A DNA stretch of 45,155 nt from a virus, in IMG/VR virus record IMGVR_UViG_3300048582_000020, positions 1 to 45,155 of that record. One strand, given 5' to 3'. Shown here piece after piece: positions 15,046 to 21,344 of the stretch (position 1 is the stretch's first letter; the number at the start of each line of letters is the position of its first letter). The translations under genes and the position numbers were made by a program. The notes under the pieces are model-generated. The model was not told the DNA's origin. It made no database searches and saw nothing but the letters and a program-made list of their open reading frames with translations.

Positions 15046-15296
15046 TTGATGACCTGAAAGCGTGGCTGCGTACTGCACCGCGTATCCGCAACCCGTTCGC
15101 TGCACCTGTGGTACATGTGGTGTACAAGGCTGCTGGACTGCATGGTACGTACTGCTACAAGTGCAAGCTCGGTAGCATGAATAACCGGCACAAACTCATG
15201 CTTGAGTTGCATGCGCACTATGCTGCAGCGGGCAACCCTCTAGGTGTAGTACCGAACACTAATGCGGTACGTATCGAAATCGTGGAGATTTTCTGA
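15036..15296 (+). CDS. Hypothetical early protein
   Basis: An 86-residue basic protein not recognised. It has one CxxC-like pair (TYCYKCKLG) and several histidines (KLMLELHAHYAA), so a zinc site is possible. It overlaps the previous gene by ten bases and shares a base with the next one. GAGGTG precedes the ATG. Confidence 0.6.
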   Translation: MHLIDDLKAWLRTAPRIRNPFAAPVVHVVYKAAGLHGTYCYKCKLGSMNNRHKLMLELHAHYAAAGNPLGVVPNTNAVRIEIVEIF

Positions 15297-15718
15297 TGCT
15301 GGTGTTCCGTGTAGAGATGCGACCGAAAGATCGCGATGCTATCGGATGCGGTGCGTTCGGTTGCGAGCTTGCCTTATCGCACGACAGTGCTGCGATTGAG
15401 GCACAGGATGGTGGTCGGGCATACACTATGCCTACGCCACTTGAAGAGCCAGAACAAACGCCTGTTCACAAGTGGATCAAGGAAACTCGCGGCTACATCA
15501 ACGAAATGCGCTTTGGGTTCGAAAGTATACAAAGCTACCGCAAAGCATTCTCGTCAGCCGCTGGTCGTCAGCGCATGGCTGAGAACGGTGGTGTGCTCAG
15601 TGTGTACGAGGTGCCTCGCGAGCATGTGCTCATCGGTTGGTCACAGGTTGTGTTCGACTATACGAAATCCAAGCGCGTTGCCGTGCTTCAAACAACGGAT
15701 GATTATTATGCAGCGTGA
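15296..15718 (+). CDS. Hypothetical early protein
   Basis: A 140-residue protein of unknown function with a beta-type start (MLVFRVEMRPKDRDAIGCGAFGC), a charged middle and a hydrophobic strand pair near the end (VLIGWSQVVFDYTKSKRVAVLQ). Its start overlaps the previous TGA. No membrane helix or signal peptide. Confidence 0.65.
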   Translation: MLVFRVEMRPKDRDAIGCGAFGCELALSHDSAAIEAQDGGRAYTMPTPLEEPEQTPVHKWIKETRGYINEMRFGFESIQSYRKAFSSAAGRQRMAENGGVLSVYEVPREHVLIGWSQVVFDYTKSKRVAVLQTTDDYYAA

Positions 15719-15902
15719 AGTAGCACTGTTCATCAACCAAGCTTCCGCTACTCGTGCAGGGCAAGCTGCTGTGCAAGAGAAGGGCGGTACGTACCATCTG
15801 CATGTCCGCACTCGTCGTGGTCAGTTCATGGGGTATGCAGTAGAGCTTCGGCCTACGAACATGCAGCCCGGTGAGCTTCGCATATACATCATGGAGCAAT
15901 GA
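15708..15902 (+). CDS. Hypothetical small early protein
   Basis: A 64-residue basic protein starting ten bases inside the previous gene in another frame (MQREVALFINQASATRAG). It looks like a small alpha/beta protein. Its TGA is one base before the next ATG. The chosen ATG at 15708 is the first that makes sense; longer extensions run through the coding part of the previous gene. Confidence 0.55.
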   Translation: MQREVALFINQASATRAGQAAVQEKGGTYHLHVRTRRGQFMGYAVELRPTNMQPGELRIYIMEQ

Positions 15903-15903
15903 C

Positions 15904-16122
15904 ATGAAGAAGCACATCACTCAGTCAGCTATTGACACACTGGCTCAGGACTACAACAGCGCGCATCGCAGTATGCGCATCAACAATCTGAACGGCAATC
16001 AAGCTGGTGCAGATATCGAGTACAACGTCATGATTGCGTACGCTAATGCGTTCGGTATCCTTACAGGGCAAGATTACGATACAGCACGTATGATGCTGCG
16101 TAAGCGTGCTGGCATCGTATAA
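15904..16122 (+). CDS. Hypothetical small helical early protein
   Basis: A 72-residue helical protein (SAIDTLAQDYNSAHRS, then DYDTARMMLRKRAGIV), likely soluble. GGAG at about 15893-15896 serves ATG 15904; the frame is open upstream but that part overlaps the previous gene. Not recognised. Confidence 0.55.
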   Translation: MKKHITQSAIDTLAQDYNSAHRSMRINNLNGNQAGADIEYNVMIAYANAFGILTGQDYDTARMMLRKRAGIV

Positions 16123-16133
16123 GGGAGAGCACC

Positions 16134-16487
16134 ATGCTTGAAGTCACCATTGCGTCATCGTTCATCATGTTCTTTGCTGTTGTTCTGACGCTACACCGCT
16201 TTGCATCTATCAAGCTTATGTTTGGTTATGCAGCGGCTGTTGATGTGTCCATTACTGTGCTGCTGTTCGTAGCTATGAATGGCACACTTGGTGGCGAGCT
16301 TATCGCAACGCTTGCTGGCCTATTGCTGGCGTTGTTTCTTACTATTGGCCGGTACTGCTTTGGTTACAGCAAAATACGCTGGATCAAACACATCGGCTTC
16401 ACTGTCATTGACATTCCGTCACCTCTCAAGCGCAACGTAAAAGGAAAGTACCATGCGTATCAAAGTCGGTTTCATCGGCCTGCCTAA
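16134..16487 (+). CDS. Early membrane protein with three helices
   Basis: A 117-residue protein with three hydrophobic segments at about 5-22 (TIASSFIMFFAVVLTL), 28-48 (LMFGYAAAVDVSITVLLFV) and 54-76 (ELIATLAGLLLALFLTIGRY), and a basic cytoplasmic tail (SPLKRNVKGKYHAYQ). AAGGGAGAG precedes the ATG. As an early membrane protein it could take part in superinfection exclusion or host takeover; this is inference from expression time and topology. It overlaps the next gene by 35 bases. Confidence 0.65.
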   Translation: MLEVTIASSFIMFFAVVLTLHRFASIKLMFGYAAAVDVSITVLLFVAMNGTLGGELIATLAGLLLALFLTIGRYCFGYSKIRWIKHIGFTVIDIPSPLKRNVKGKYHAYQSRFHRPA

Positions 16488-16659
16488 CGTCACTGCAGAA
16501 TACACGCTCGATGCTAGCATCCCAGATGATGCTAAAGAGATGCAGAACATGACTGCAAGCAACTTCAAGAAGGTTGCATTCGCAGTGATTCGTCGCCGCC
16601 ACAAGCTGGAGAACGCTTTCCCGATTAGCGTGTCCGGCCATTTCTTTGGGAGCAAGTGA
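16453..16659 (+). CDS. Hypothetical small early protein
   Basis: A 68-residue protein starting inside the end of the membrane protein gene, served by AAAGGAAAG. It has a beta start (MRIKVGFIGLPNVTAEYTL) and a basic second half (FKKVAFAVIRRRHKLENAF). Possibly a nucleic-acid-binding protein; not recognised. Confidence 0.6.
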   Translation: MRIKVGFIGLPNVTAEYTLDASIPDDAKEMQNMTASNFKKVAFAVIRRRHKLENAFPISVSGHFFGSK

Positions 16660-16660
16660 G

Positions 16661-17521
16661 ATGCGTAAAGTAGTAGCAGGGAACACACTGTACGACCTAG
16701 GTGTGGGCGTCGGTGATGTGGTGTACTTCGATGATGCAGCGTACGATCATCGCGGCGATCCTATGACCATCACGCGTGTTATCGGTAATACAGACGGCAC
16801 GAATACGTACTACTGTGACGAGCACAAGCTCTCTGGTGCTGGCCTCTGGCACGTTGTATCGTACAGCAATGCGGTGTCCGCTATGATCCATGAGCCTGTG
16901 GCTATGGCTGGTGTGCAGGGATACAGCAGCCCAACACCTGATGCAGTAGTGTTCTCTATGAACGAGAGCATGTACGAGATACTGTGCAACTCCGACGCAT
17001 GGTGCGGTCTTGTTGCCGAGCATCTGAGCATCGGCGAGGGTTGCTATGAGGGCAAGCAAGAGCAGGCGTTCTCGCTGCCTAAATCGGTGTTCGACGAGAT
17101 GAACCGCCGCTGGCCTTGGATACTGCATGACCAGCACAGTGTACTAATTCTTGGTACTCCCGGTAGCCAGAACTGGCGTCCTGCACGTCTGCTGTTCCTG
17201 CAGGCTAGCGGGTGGCCGGGTGGTGAGGAAGACCTAGGTACATGGCATGAAGTTACTAGGGCGCAGGCTGTGTACAATGGTAGCTGGTCGCACTTTAATG
17301 GGCATTGGTTCATCTGTGAGCACGAGCCTGCAGAAGATGCAGAGACTGTCAAGGAACGCCTGATCGAAGAAAAGCTCAAGCTGCTCGATAGTGTCATGTC
17401 TCGTATCTGCGCTATGACTAAGCCAGACATGCATAAGTACGGCCTGTACCACGACTGGGCCACGTGGGCTACGATGGACAAGCGAGGATACGGTAATGAT
17501 ACCTATGCAGCACCTAGTTGA
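16661..17521 (+). CDS. Hypothetical early protein, 286 residues
   Basis: The largest early protein, not recognised. The first 60 residues are beta-rich (GDVVYFDDAAYDHRGDPMTITRV) and look like a small SH3-like or KOW-like barrel. A middle part contains PARLLFLQASGWPGGEEDL, and the C terminus is a charged helix (DAETVKERLIEEKLKLLDSVMSRI). Ten or so tryptophans stand out. GGGAG precedes the ATG at 16661. No signal peptide. The 3' end overlaps the next gene by 26 bases. Confidence 0.65.
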   Translation: MRKVVAGNTLYDLGVGVGDVVYFDDAAYDHRGDPMTITRVIGNTDGTNTYYCDEHKLSGAGLWHVVSYSNAVSAMIHEPVAMAGVQGYSSPTPDAVVFSMNESMYEILCNSDAWCGLVAEHLSIGEGCYEGKQEQAFSLPKSVFDEMNRRWPWILHDQHSVLILGTPGSQNWRPARLLFLQASGWPGGEEDLGTWHEVTRAQAVYNGSWSHFNGHWFICEHEPAEDAETVKERLIEEKLKLLDSVMSRICAMTKPDMHKYGLYHDWATWATMDKRGYGNDTYAAPS

Positions 17522-17699
17522 AGCACAGATACTGCACAGGGCGTTAGAGAGATTGGCAACAATGCACCCGCCTGACTTGCTAGCTACGGAAGCTCGTATG
17601 TCTGGCCGTGGGCGTATCGCGGTAGCTAGCATCATAGCACGTGGTCACTGGGTGCAGATCAATGGACAATGGCATAAACGTAAGGATGCAATCGGATGA
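17496..17699 (+). CDS. Hypothetical small early protein
   Basis: A 67-residue basic, helical protein (LVEAQILHRALERLATM, then RMSGRGRIAVASIIARGHW) overlapping both neighbours in other frames, by 26 and 4 bases. Not recognised. The ATG at 17496 follows AAGCGAGG at a suitable distance. Confidence 0.5.
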   Translation: MIPMQHLVEAQILHRALERLATMHPPDLLATEARMSGRGRIAVASIIARGHWVQINGQWHKRKDAIG

Positions 17700-17923
17700 A
17701 CAAACAGTATATGTCACAACTGCGTATCGGTCACAAGATCGCTACGCTAGTGGATGGAAACTTGGTGGGGATCAGCTACATCTACAAGTCGTTGCTGGCG
17801 AACCAGCCGACGCCACCGAAGATGCGGTACGACCGTAAGCAACGCTTCGCTGCCGCATGGGGCGAAGACGGGGAAGTTCGTGCGGTGCGCACCGCTAGGC
17901 TTTTCAAGGGACACAGGCCGTAG
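17696..17923 (+). CDS. Hypothetical small early protein
   Basis: A 75-residue strongly basic protein (MRYDRKQRFAAAW, VRAVRTARLFKGHRP) that starts in ATGA overlap with the previous gene and ends eight bases before promoter 3. It is the last early gene before the phage-polymerase-driven region. Possibly nucleic-acid binding; not recognised. Confidence 0.5.
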   Translation: MNKQYMSQLRIGHKIATLVDGNLVGISYIYKSLLANQPTPPKMRYDRKQRFAAAWGEDGEVRAVRTARLFKGHRP

Positions 17924-17931
17924 TCGTTCCG

Positions 17932-17953
17932 TTCCGGGACACCTTTATGGAAA
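17932..17953 (+). promoter_or_regulatory. Candidate phage RNA polymerase promoter 3
   Basis: TTCCGGGACACCTTTATGGA plus AA is identical over 22 bases to the site at 33586 and differs by one base from the site at 4032. The GACAC part equals the box of SP6 promoters at the same distance from the start. It lies in a 124-base gap and would drive the replication genes. Confidence 0.75.
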
Positions 17954-17968
17954 TACGACTGTAGCGGA

Positions 17969-17994
17969 GAAGGGCTGGATTATTCTGGCCCTTC
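17969..17994 (+). other. 5' leader hairpin after promoter 3
   Basis: GAAGGGC (17969-17975) pairs with GCCCTTC (17988-17994). If the transcript starts at 17949, the hairpin lies about 20 bases from the 5' end, where it could protect the message or be cut. The T run at 18004-18009 is too far away for a terminator. Confidence 0.45.
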
Positions 17995-18047
17995 CTAGAT
18001 GCAGTTTTTGTGAAGCATCAAACCCCACAACCTATAGGAAACACAAA

Positions 18048-18455
18048 ATGACCAAAGACTTCTTTGACTTCGCCGACCTCTCGGACCTGCCGGAAGAACT
18101 GCGTGGCAAACTCACCCGTGAGACCGACGAAGCTGTCAAAGCTTGGGCTGGCATTGTCCAGCAGGGCGTTGCCCGTGGCTATGACGCTCTGAACATCAAC
18201 CAGATCGTTGCTGTTGCTCATCGTATGGGCGTTGAAGTTCCCGGCATGCAAACTGTCCGTGGATACCTCAAGCGCGCCATTGAGCTTAAGCTCATCGGTA
18301 AGCCTACCCCGCGTTCGTATGGCGCTCCGGGCGTTGTTGTCGCTGGCGATGACGAGGATGAAGCAGATGCTGCACCGGAAGTCGCAACCAACGTCAAAGA
18401 CGCTGCACCTGCTGCTCAATCGGCTGACGACGTGCTGAACGCACTGACCGCCTAA
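18048..18455 (+). CDS. Hypothetical acidic protein, first gene after promoter 3
   Basis: A 135-residue protein, acidic at both ends (DFFDFADLSDLPEELRG; DDEDEADAAPEVATNVKDAAPAAQSADDVLNAL), with a basic helical middle that looks like a winged-helix or helix-turn-helix part (NINQIVAVAHRMGVEVPGMQTVRGYLKRAIELKLIGKP). The acidic low-complexity tail resembles that of ssDNA-binding and DNA-mimic proteins. Codon use (CTC, ACC, CCG) is more GC-rich than in early neighbours, suggesting strong expression or different origin. TAGGA precedes the ATG. Function unknown. Confidence 0.65.
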   Translation: MTKDFFDFADLSDLPEELRGKLTRETDEAVKAWAGIVQQGVARGYDALNINQIVAVAHRMGVEVPGMQTVRGYLKRAIELKLIGKPTPRSYGAPGVVVAGDDEDEADAAPEVATNVKDAAPAAQSADDVLNALTA

Positions 18456-18468
18456 TTGTGAACGTGGT

Positions 18469-18491
18469 GGCGACGTATAGATATGGTCGCC
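18469..18491 (+). terminator. Weak terminator-like hairpin
   Basis: GGCGAC (18469-18474) pairs with GTCGCC (18486-18491), with an 11-base loop and only TTAA after it. It lies between two short genes. Confidence 0.35.
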
Positions 18492-18573
18492 TTAATGAGA
18501 GTGTTAAGAAAATCACTGCCGCCACGCCCACACCTCGTTTCCAATCCACTACAGTCATATAGAAAGAACTAAC

Positions 18574-18795
18574 ATGAAACTCACCATCACCGCTATCTTC
18601 GCCGCTCTGTTCGCAACTGCCTCGTTTGCAGGTTCGACTGAGAACATCACTGGCTGTGCCACTGAGCCAGTCGAAGGCGCGAACTTCACTGTGCGCTCCG
18701 ACGTGTACTGCGCCCTGCCCACCACTGGTGGCAACGGTGCTGACGCTCTGATCGTCGCGGCTGTTAAGGAAGTCATCGAAGACCTCCAGAACTAA
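18574..18795 (+). CDS. Secreted (periplasmic) small protein
   Basis: A 73-residue protein with a clear Sec signal peptide: MKLTITAIFAALFATASFA, cut probably after Ala19 (ASFA-G). The mature part is 54 residues with two cysteines (ITGCATEP and DVYCALPT), well placed for a disulfide in the periplasm, and an acidic helical end (ALIVAAVKEVIEDLQN). A hairpin lies before and a strong terminator directly after the gene, so it may be a unit on its own and strongly made. A role at the envelope, such as blocking other phages, is inference only. Codon use is GC-rich. Ribosome site AGAAAG. Confidence 0.75.
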   Translation: MKLTITAIFAALFATASFAGSTENITGCATEPVEGANFTVRSDVYCALPTTGGNGADALIVAAVKEVIEDLQN

Positions 18796-18801
18796 TTCTA
18801 T

Positions 18802-18832
18802 CGGCAGGGCCTTGTGCTCTGCCGTTTTATTT
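18802..18832 (+). terminator. Intrinsic terminator after secreted-protein gene
   Basis: CGGCAGGGC (18802-18810) pairs with GCTCTGCCG (18816-18824), with one wobble pair and a five-base loop, followed by TTTTATTT. This is the standard form of a factor-independent terminator. Its 3' arm CTGCCG and the T run are also the first part of a 23-bp inverted repeat arm (18819-18841), so the terminator and the longer stem exclude each other. Confidence 0.75.
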
Positions 18833-18973
18833 GGGAGTGCCGAGTAGCATTGCGGAATGCTACTCACGAATGCATCCGCAGCATTCATGGCGACACGATG
18901 CACCAAGTGGGTGTATTAGGATCGCAAGTCGGTCGTTATTCAGACGGGCAGGCACTCCCAAATAAAACGGCAG
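18819..18973 (+). ncRNA. Cloverleaf-like structured element with 23-bp perfect inverted repeat
   Basis: Bases 18819-18841 are the exact reverse complement of 18951-18973 (23 pairs, arms beginning CTGCCGTTTTATTT). The 109-base interior holds hairpin A, GAGTAGCATT (18842-18851) with AATGCTACTC (18856-18865), loop GCGG; hairpin B, GAATGC (18868-18873) with GCATTC (18881-18886); and hairpin C, GATGCACC (18897-18904) with GGTGTATT (18910-18917), closed further by GCGA (18890) with TCGC (18922). The form is a long closing stem with three arms. A ribosome site (18975-18980) follows at once. It could be an RNase III site, a free small RNA, an attenuator with the overlapping terminator, or a cruciform in DNA. 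Confidence 0.5.
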
Positions 18974-18987
18974 CAAGGAGAACTAAC

Positions 18988-19398
18988 ATGAACGATATCG
19001 TTAAGGCTGTGCTGTCGCACAGTAACTTTTTTCAAGATGTTCGGTACTATGTTTCATGCTCGCGTAACGCAGAAAGCCTACTGCATATCAAGATGCACAT
19101 GGCAGCGCACGTAGCTAACATGTACGGTATGCTTGCCTTCATCTATGAAGACGAGGTTAAATTCGTGTCGCATGAGACGCCAGCTACATGCATACTTGTA
19201 TCGCGTAACCCTAGTCAGGAAGACTTGGGCAACGCATCGTTCATTGCGTATACACCTCGCGGGGTTGTCGCTGTAATCCCCACACCCGGAGAATTGTACA
19301 ATGAGGTCACAGGAGTGGCTAACGCAAGCGAAGGAACTGGAGATAGGCAGCAGGAAGAAGATACCTCACTGCAGTACTACTCCGACAGCGTACATTAA
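18988..19398 (+). CDS. Hypothetical protein
   Basis: A 136-residue protein of unknown function, with a helical, histidine-rich start (LLHIKMHMAAHVANMYGMLAF) and a beta part (VKFVSHETPATCILVSRNPSQ). ATG 18988 has AAGGAG seven bases ahead; the frame is open further upstream through the structured element, but that part looks untranslated. Its 3' end overlaps the primase by 98 bases in another frame, long for this genome, so the last third may be of relaxed sequence. Not recognised. Confidence 0.6.
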   Translation: MNDIVKAVLSHSNFFQDVRYYVSCSRNAESLLHIKMHMAAHVANMYGMLAFIYEDEVKFVSHETPATCILVSRNPSQEDLGNASFIAYTPRGVVAVIPTPGELYNEVTGVANASEGTGDRQQEEDTSLQYYSDSVH

Positions 19399-20110
19399 CT
19401 CGGGTTCTAAGGGCTATAACATCAACTGCTTCCGCTGTGGGTACACTGAGTTCGTGCGCGCAGAGCGGTCAGCTAAAGACCTGATGAAGCTACGTGCAGG
19501 AACTGATGAAGTGCGTGCTGTACGTGGTATGCCAGACACTGCTGTAACTGTCACTCAAGCAGATGAAGATTTGCTCGTGTGGTTGCTCAAGGGCGGTATG
19601 ACGCCAGAGGCGGCCGACAAGTACGGTATGCGCTGGCACCCGCCTAGCAAGCGATTGCTTATACCTATTCGCGATGCCAAAGGTAAGCTCTCGGGTATAC
19701 TAGGTCGCTCTGCTACAGAGAAGCCTAAGTACCTCATGCTGCAGGGATCGCCCGGCCTGCACTACGAGCGCTCCGGCTTTGATGGCGGTACGCTCGTGGT
19801 AGTTGAAGACGTGCTGTCTGCAATACATGTAGCTAAGGCGGGATACAACTGCGTTGCTCTTATTGGTAAAAGTATATCGCATGAGCAAGCGGTTGTGTTC
19901 GCTGACTACAGGTTCGTTGTGTCTTTCACTGACCCAGATGCTGGCGGTGACGAGGCACGCAAGGTTCTACGTAAACGTGCTGCGCTGTACGATTGTAAGT
20001 TACTCAGGGCTTACAGCGAAGTCGATCCAAAGTACCTGACACAAGAAGAGATAAGGGATGCAGTTAGAAAGGCATTAAATGATCGACCTAACCCTGCTAC
20101 GTATTCTTAA
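19301..20110 (+). CDS. DNA primase (zinc finger plus TOPRIM), separate from helicase
   Basis: A 269-residue primase. The N terminus holds a zinc-binding site (His23-Cys24 in KKIPHCST, then Cys43-x2-Cys46 in NCFRCGY), which reads the priming site on DNA. A TOPRIM domain follows at about 150-225: LVVVEDVLSAIHVAKAG with the catalytic Glu, and VVSFTDPDAGGDEARK with the DxD metal site. It makes RNA primers on the lagging strand. In T7 the primase and helicase are one protein (gp4); here they are two genes overlapping by 32 bases. GGAG about nine bases ahead supports ATG 19301. Confidence 0.85.
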   Translation: MRSQEWLTQAKELEIGSRKKIPHCSTTPTAYINSGSKGYNINCFRCGYTEFVRAERSAKDLMKLRAGTDEVRAVRGMPDTAVTVTQADEDLLVWLLKGGMTPEAADKYGMRWHPPSKRLLIPIRDAKGKLSGILGRSATEKPKYLMLQGSPGLHYERSGFDGGTLVVVEDVLSAIHVAKAGYNCVALIGKSISHEQAVVFADYRFVVSFTDPDAGGDEARKVLRKRAALYDCKLLRAYSEVDPKYLTQEEIRDAVRKALNDRPNPATYS

Positions 20111-21344
20111 AGTCCGCGATGACTTTTACAAGATACGCGGCAAAATTCCTGAGAGTGCCTTGGACACACAGACTAGCATCTTGCTAGGTGACTACGGCAA
20201 ATACTTCGACAAGTTCCCAGACCATGCTGTGATTAACTTCGACGTGTTCCTTCCGCTGTTCCGTGCTTGGCATAGCGGGCTTAAGGAAGACACGCGGCAT
20301 GCGCTGGAAGTTATTCTGCTTAACGCTAAGCAAGACGTAGACGCAGATGCTAAGTCGCACGTAATGAAGTCTCTGCTTGAGCTTAAGCTATCGGCTCGCG
20401 TTGCGTCTCTCATTAACTCATTCGAGGAAGGTGAGCTAGATAATCTGCACGGTAAGCTGAGTACGAGTATCCAAGAGTTCCAAGCAGACGCTAACCTGCA
20501 TGTGCAGGAGTACATCGACGACACTATCGAAAGCATCCTCGCAGAAGAGGAAGACGGTAGCGGTATCAAGTTCAGGCTTAACTGTTTGAACGAGAGCATG
20601 CGGCCTATGCGTGGCGGTGATTTCGGTATTGTTGCTGGTCGGCCTGATCGCGGCAAGACTACGTGGATTGCCAGCGAGTGTACGTTCTGGGCACCGCAAT
20701 GCGAACCTGATCGCAATGTGCTGTGGCTTAACAATGAAGGTCCGGGTAAGCGTATCATCCCACGTCTGTATCAAGCTGCGCTTGGCGTTAGCCGTACGAA
20801 GCTCGTTGAGCTATCGAACAAGGGTGTGCTTGGTGCGGTGTACGATAAGATCGTTGGTCGGCGTGACAAGATCAGGATCGTGGACATTCACGGTGCTGAC
20901 AATTACGACGTGCAGCAGATCATTCAGAAGAACAATGCGCAGATCGTGATATATGACATGATCGACAACATTCGTGGCTTCGGTGATAGCGCACGTACAG
21001 ACCTCGGGCTGGAGAAGATGTATCAGTGGGGACGTGAGACTGCAGTACGTTTCGATGCTATTGGAATTGCTACGTCGCAAATCTCTGCAGAGGGTAACAA
21101 CCTGCAGTTCCCCGGTCAGTCAATGCTTAAGGACAGCAAGACTGGTAAGCAAGGTGCCTGTGACTTCATCATTATGCTAGGTGCACTTGATGATCCCGGC
21201 TATGCCAATACACGTTGGATTGGCGTTCCAAAGAACAAGCTACGCAAAGATGGTGGCCCCGGTGATCCACGCGCTACGGTTCAGTACGAGCCTATGCGGG
21301 CACGATACACCGATGAGCCTATGACAATGGAAGGCAAGGATTAA
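20079..21344 (+). CDS. Replicative DNA helicase (DnaB/gp4-like)
   Basis: A 421-residue RecA-fold helicase. An N-terminal helical domain (1-140) is followed by the ATPase core with Walker A AGRPDRGKTT (residues 186-195), Walker B QIVIYDMIDNI near 286-296, and a motif with ATSQIS that senses phosphate. Near the end KNKLRKDGGPGDPRATVQYEP resembles the C-terminal loops of phage helicases. It would unwind the fork as a hexamer together with the primase encoded just ahead. AGAAAGG lies six bases before the ATG. The stop codon overlaps the next start by one base. Confidence 0.85.
   Translation: MIDLTLLRILKVRDDFYKIRGKIPESALDTQTSILLGDYGKYFDKFPDHAVINFDVFLPLFRAWHSGLKEDTRHALEVILLNAKQDVDADAKSHVMKSLLELKLSARVASLINSFEEGELDNLHGKLSTSIQEFQADANLHVQEYIDDTIESILAEEEDGSGIKFRLNCLNESMRPMRGGDFGIVAGRPDRGKTTWIASECTFWAPQCEPDRNVLWLNNEGPGKRIIPRLYQAALGVSRTKLVELSNKGVLGAVYDKIVGRRDKIRIVDIHGADNYDVQQIIQKNNAQIVIYDMIDNIRGFGDSARTDLGLEKMYQWGRETAVRFDAIGIATSQISAEGNNLQFPGQSMLKDSKTGKQGACDFIIMLGALDDPGYANTRWIGVPKNKLRKDGGPGDPRATVQYEPMRARYTDEPMTMEGKD

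Noticed and set aside
18814-18987. N-terminal extension of the gene at 18988 through the structured element
   Set aside because: The frame is open by chance; the ribosome site AAGGAG directly precedes ATG 18988, and the upstream part would be translated across a terminator and a 23-bp inverted repeat.
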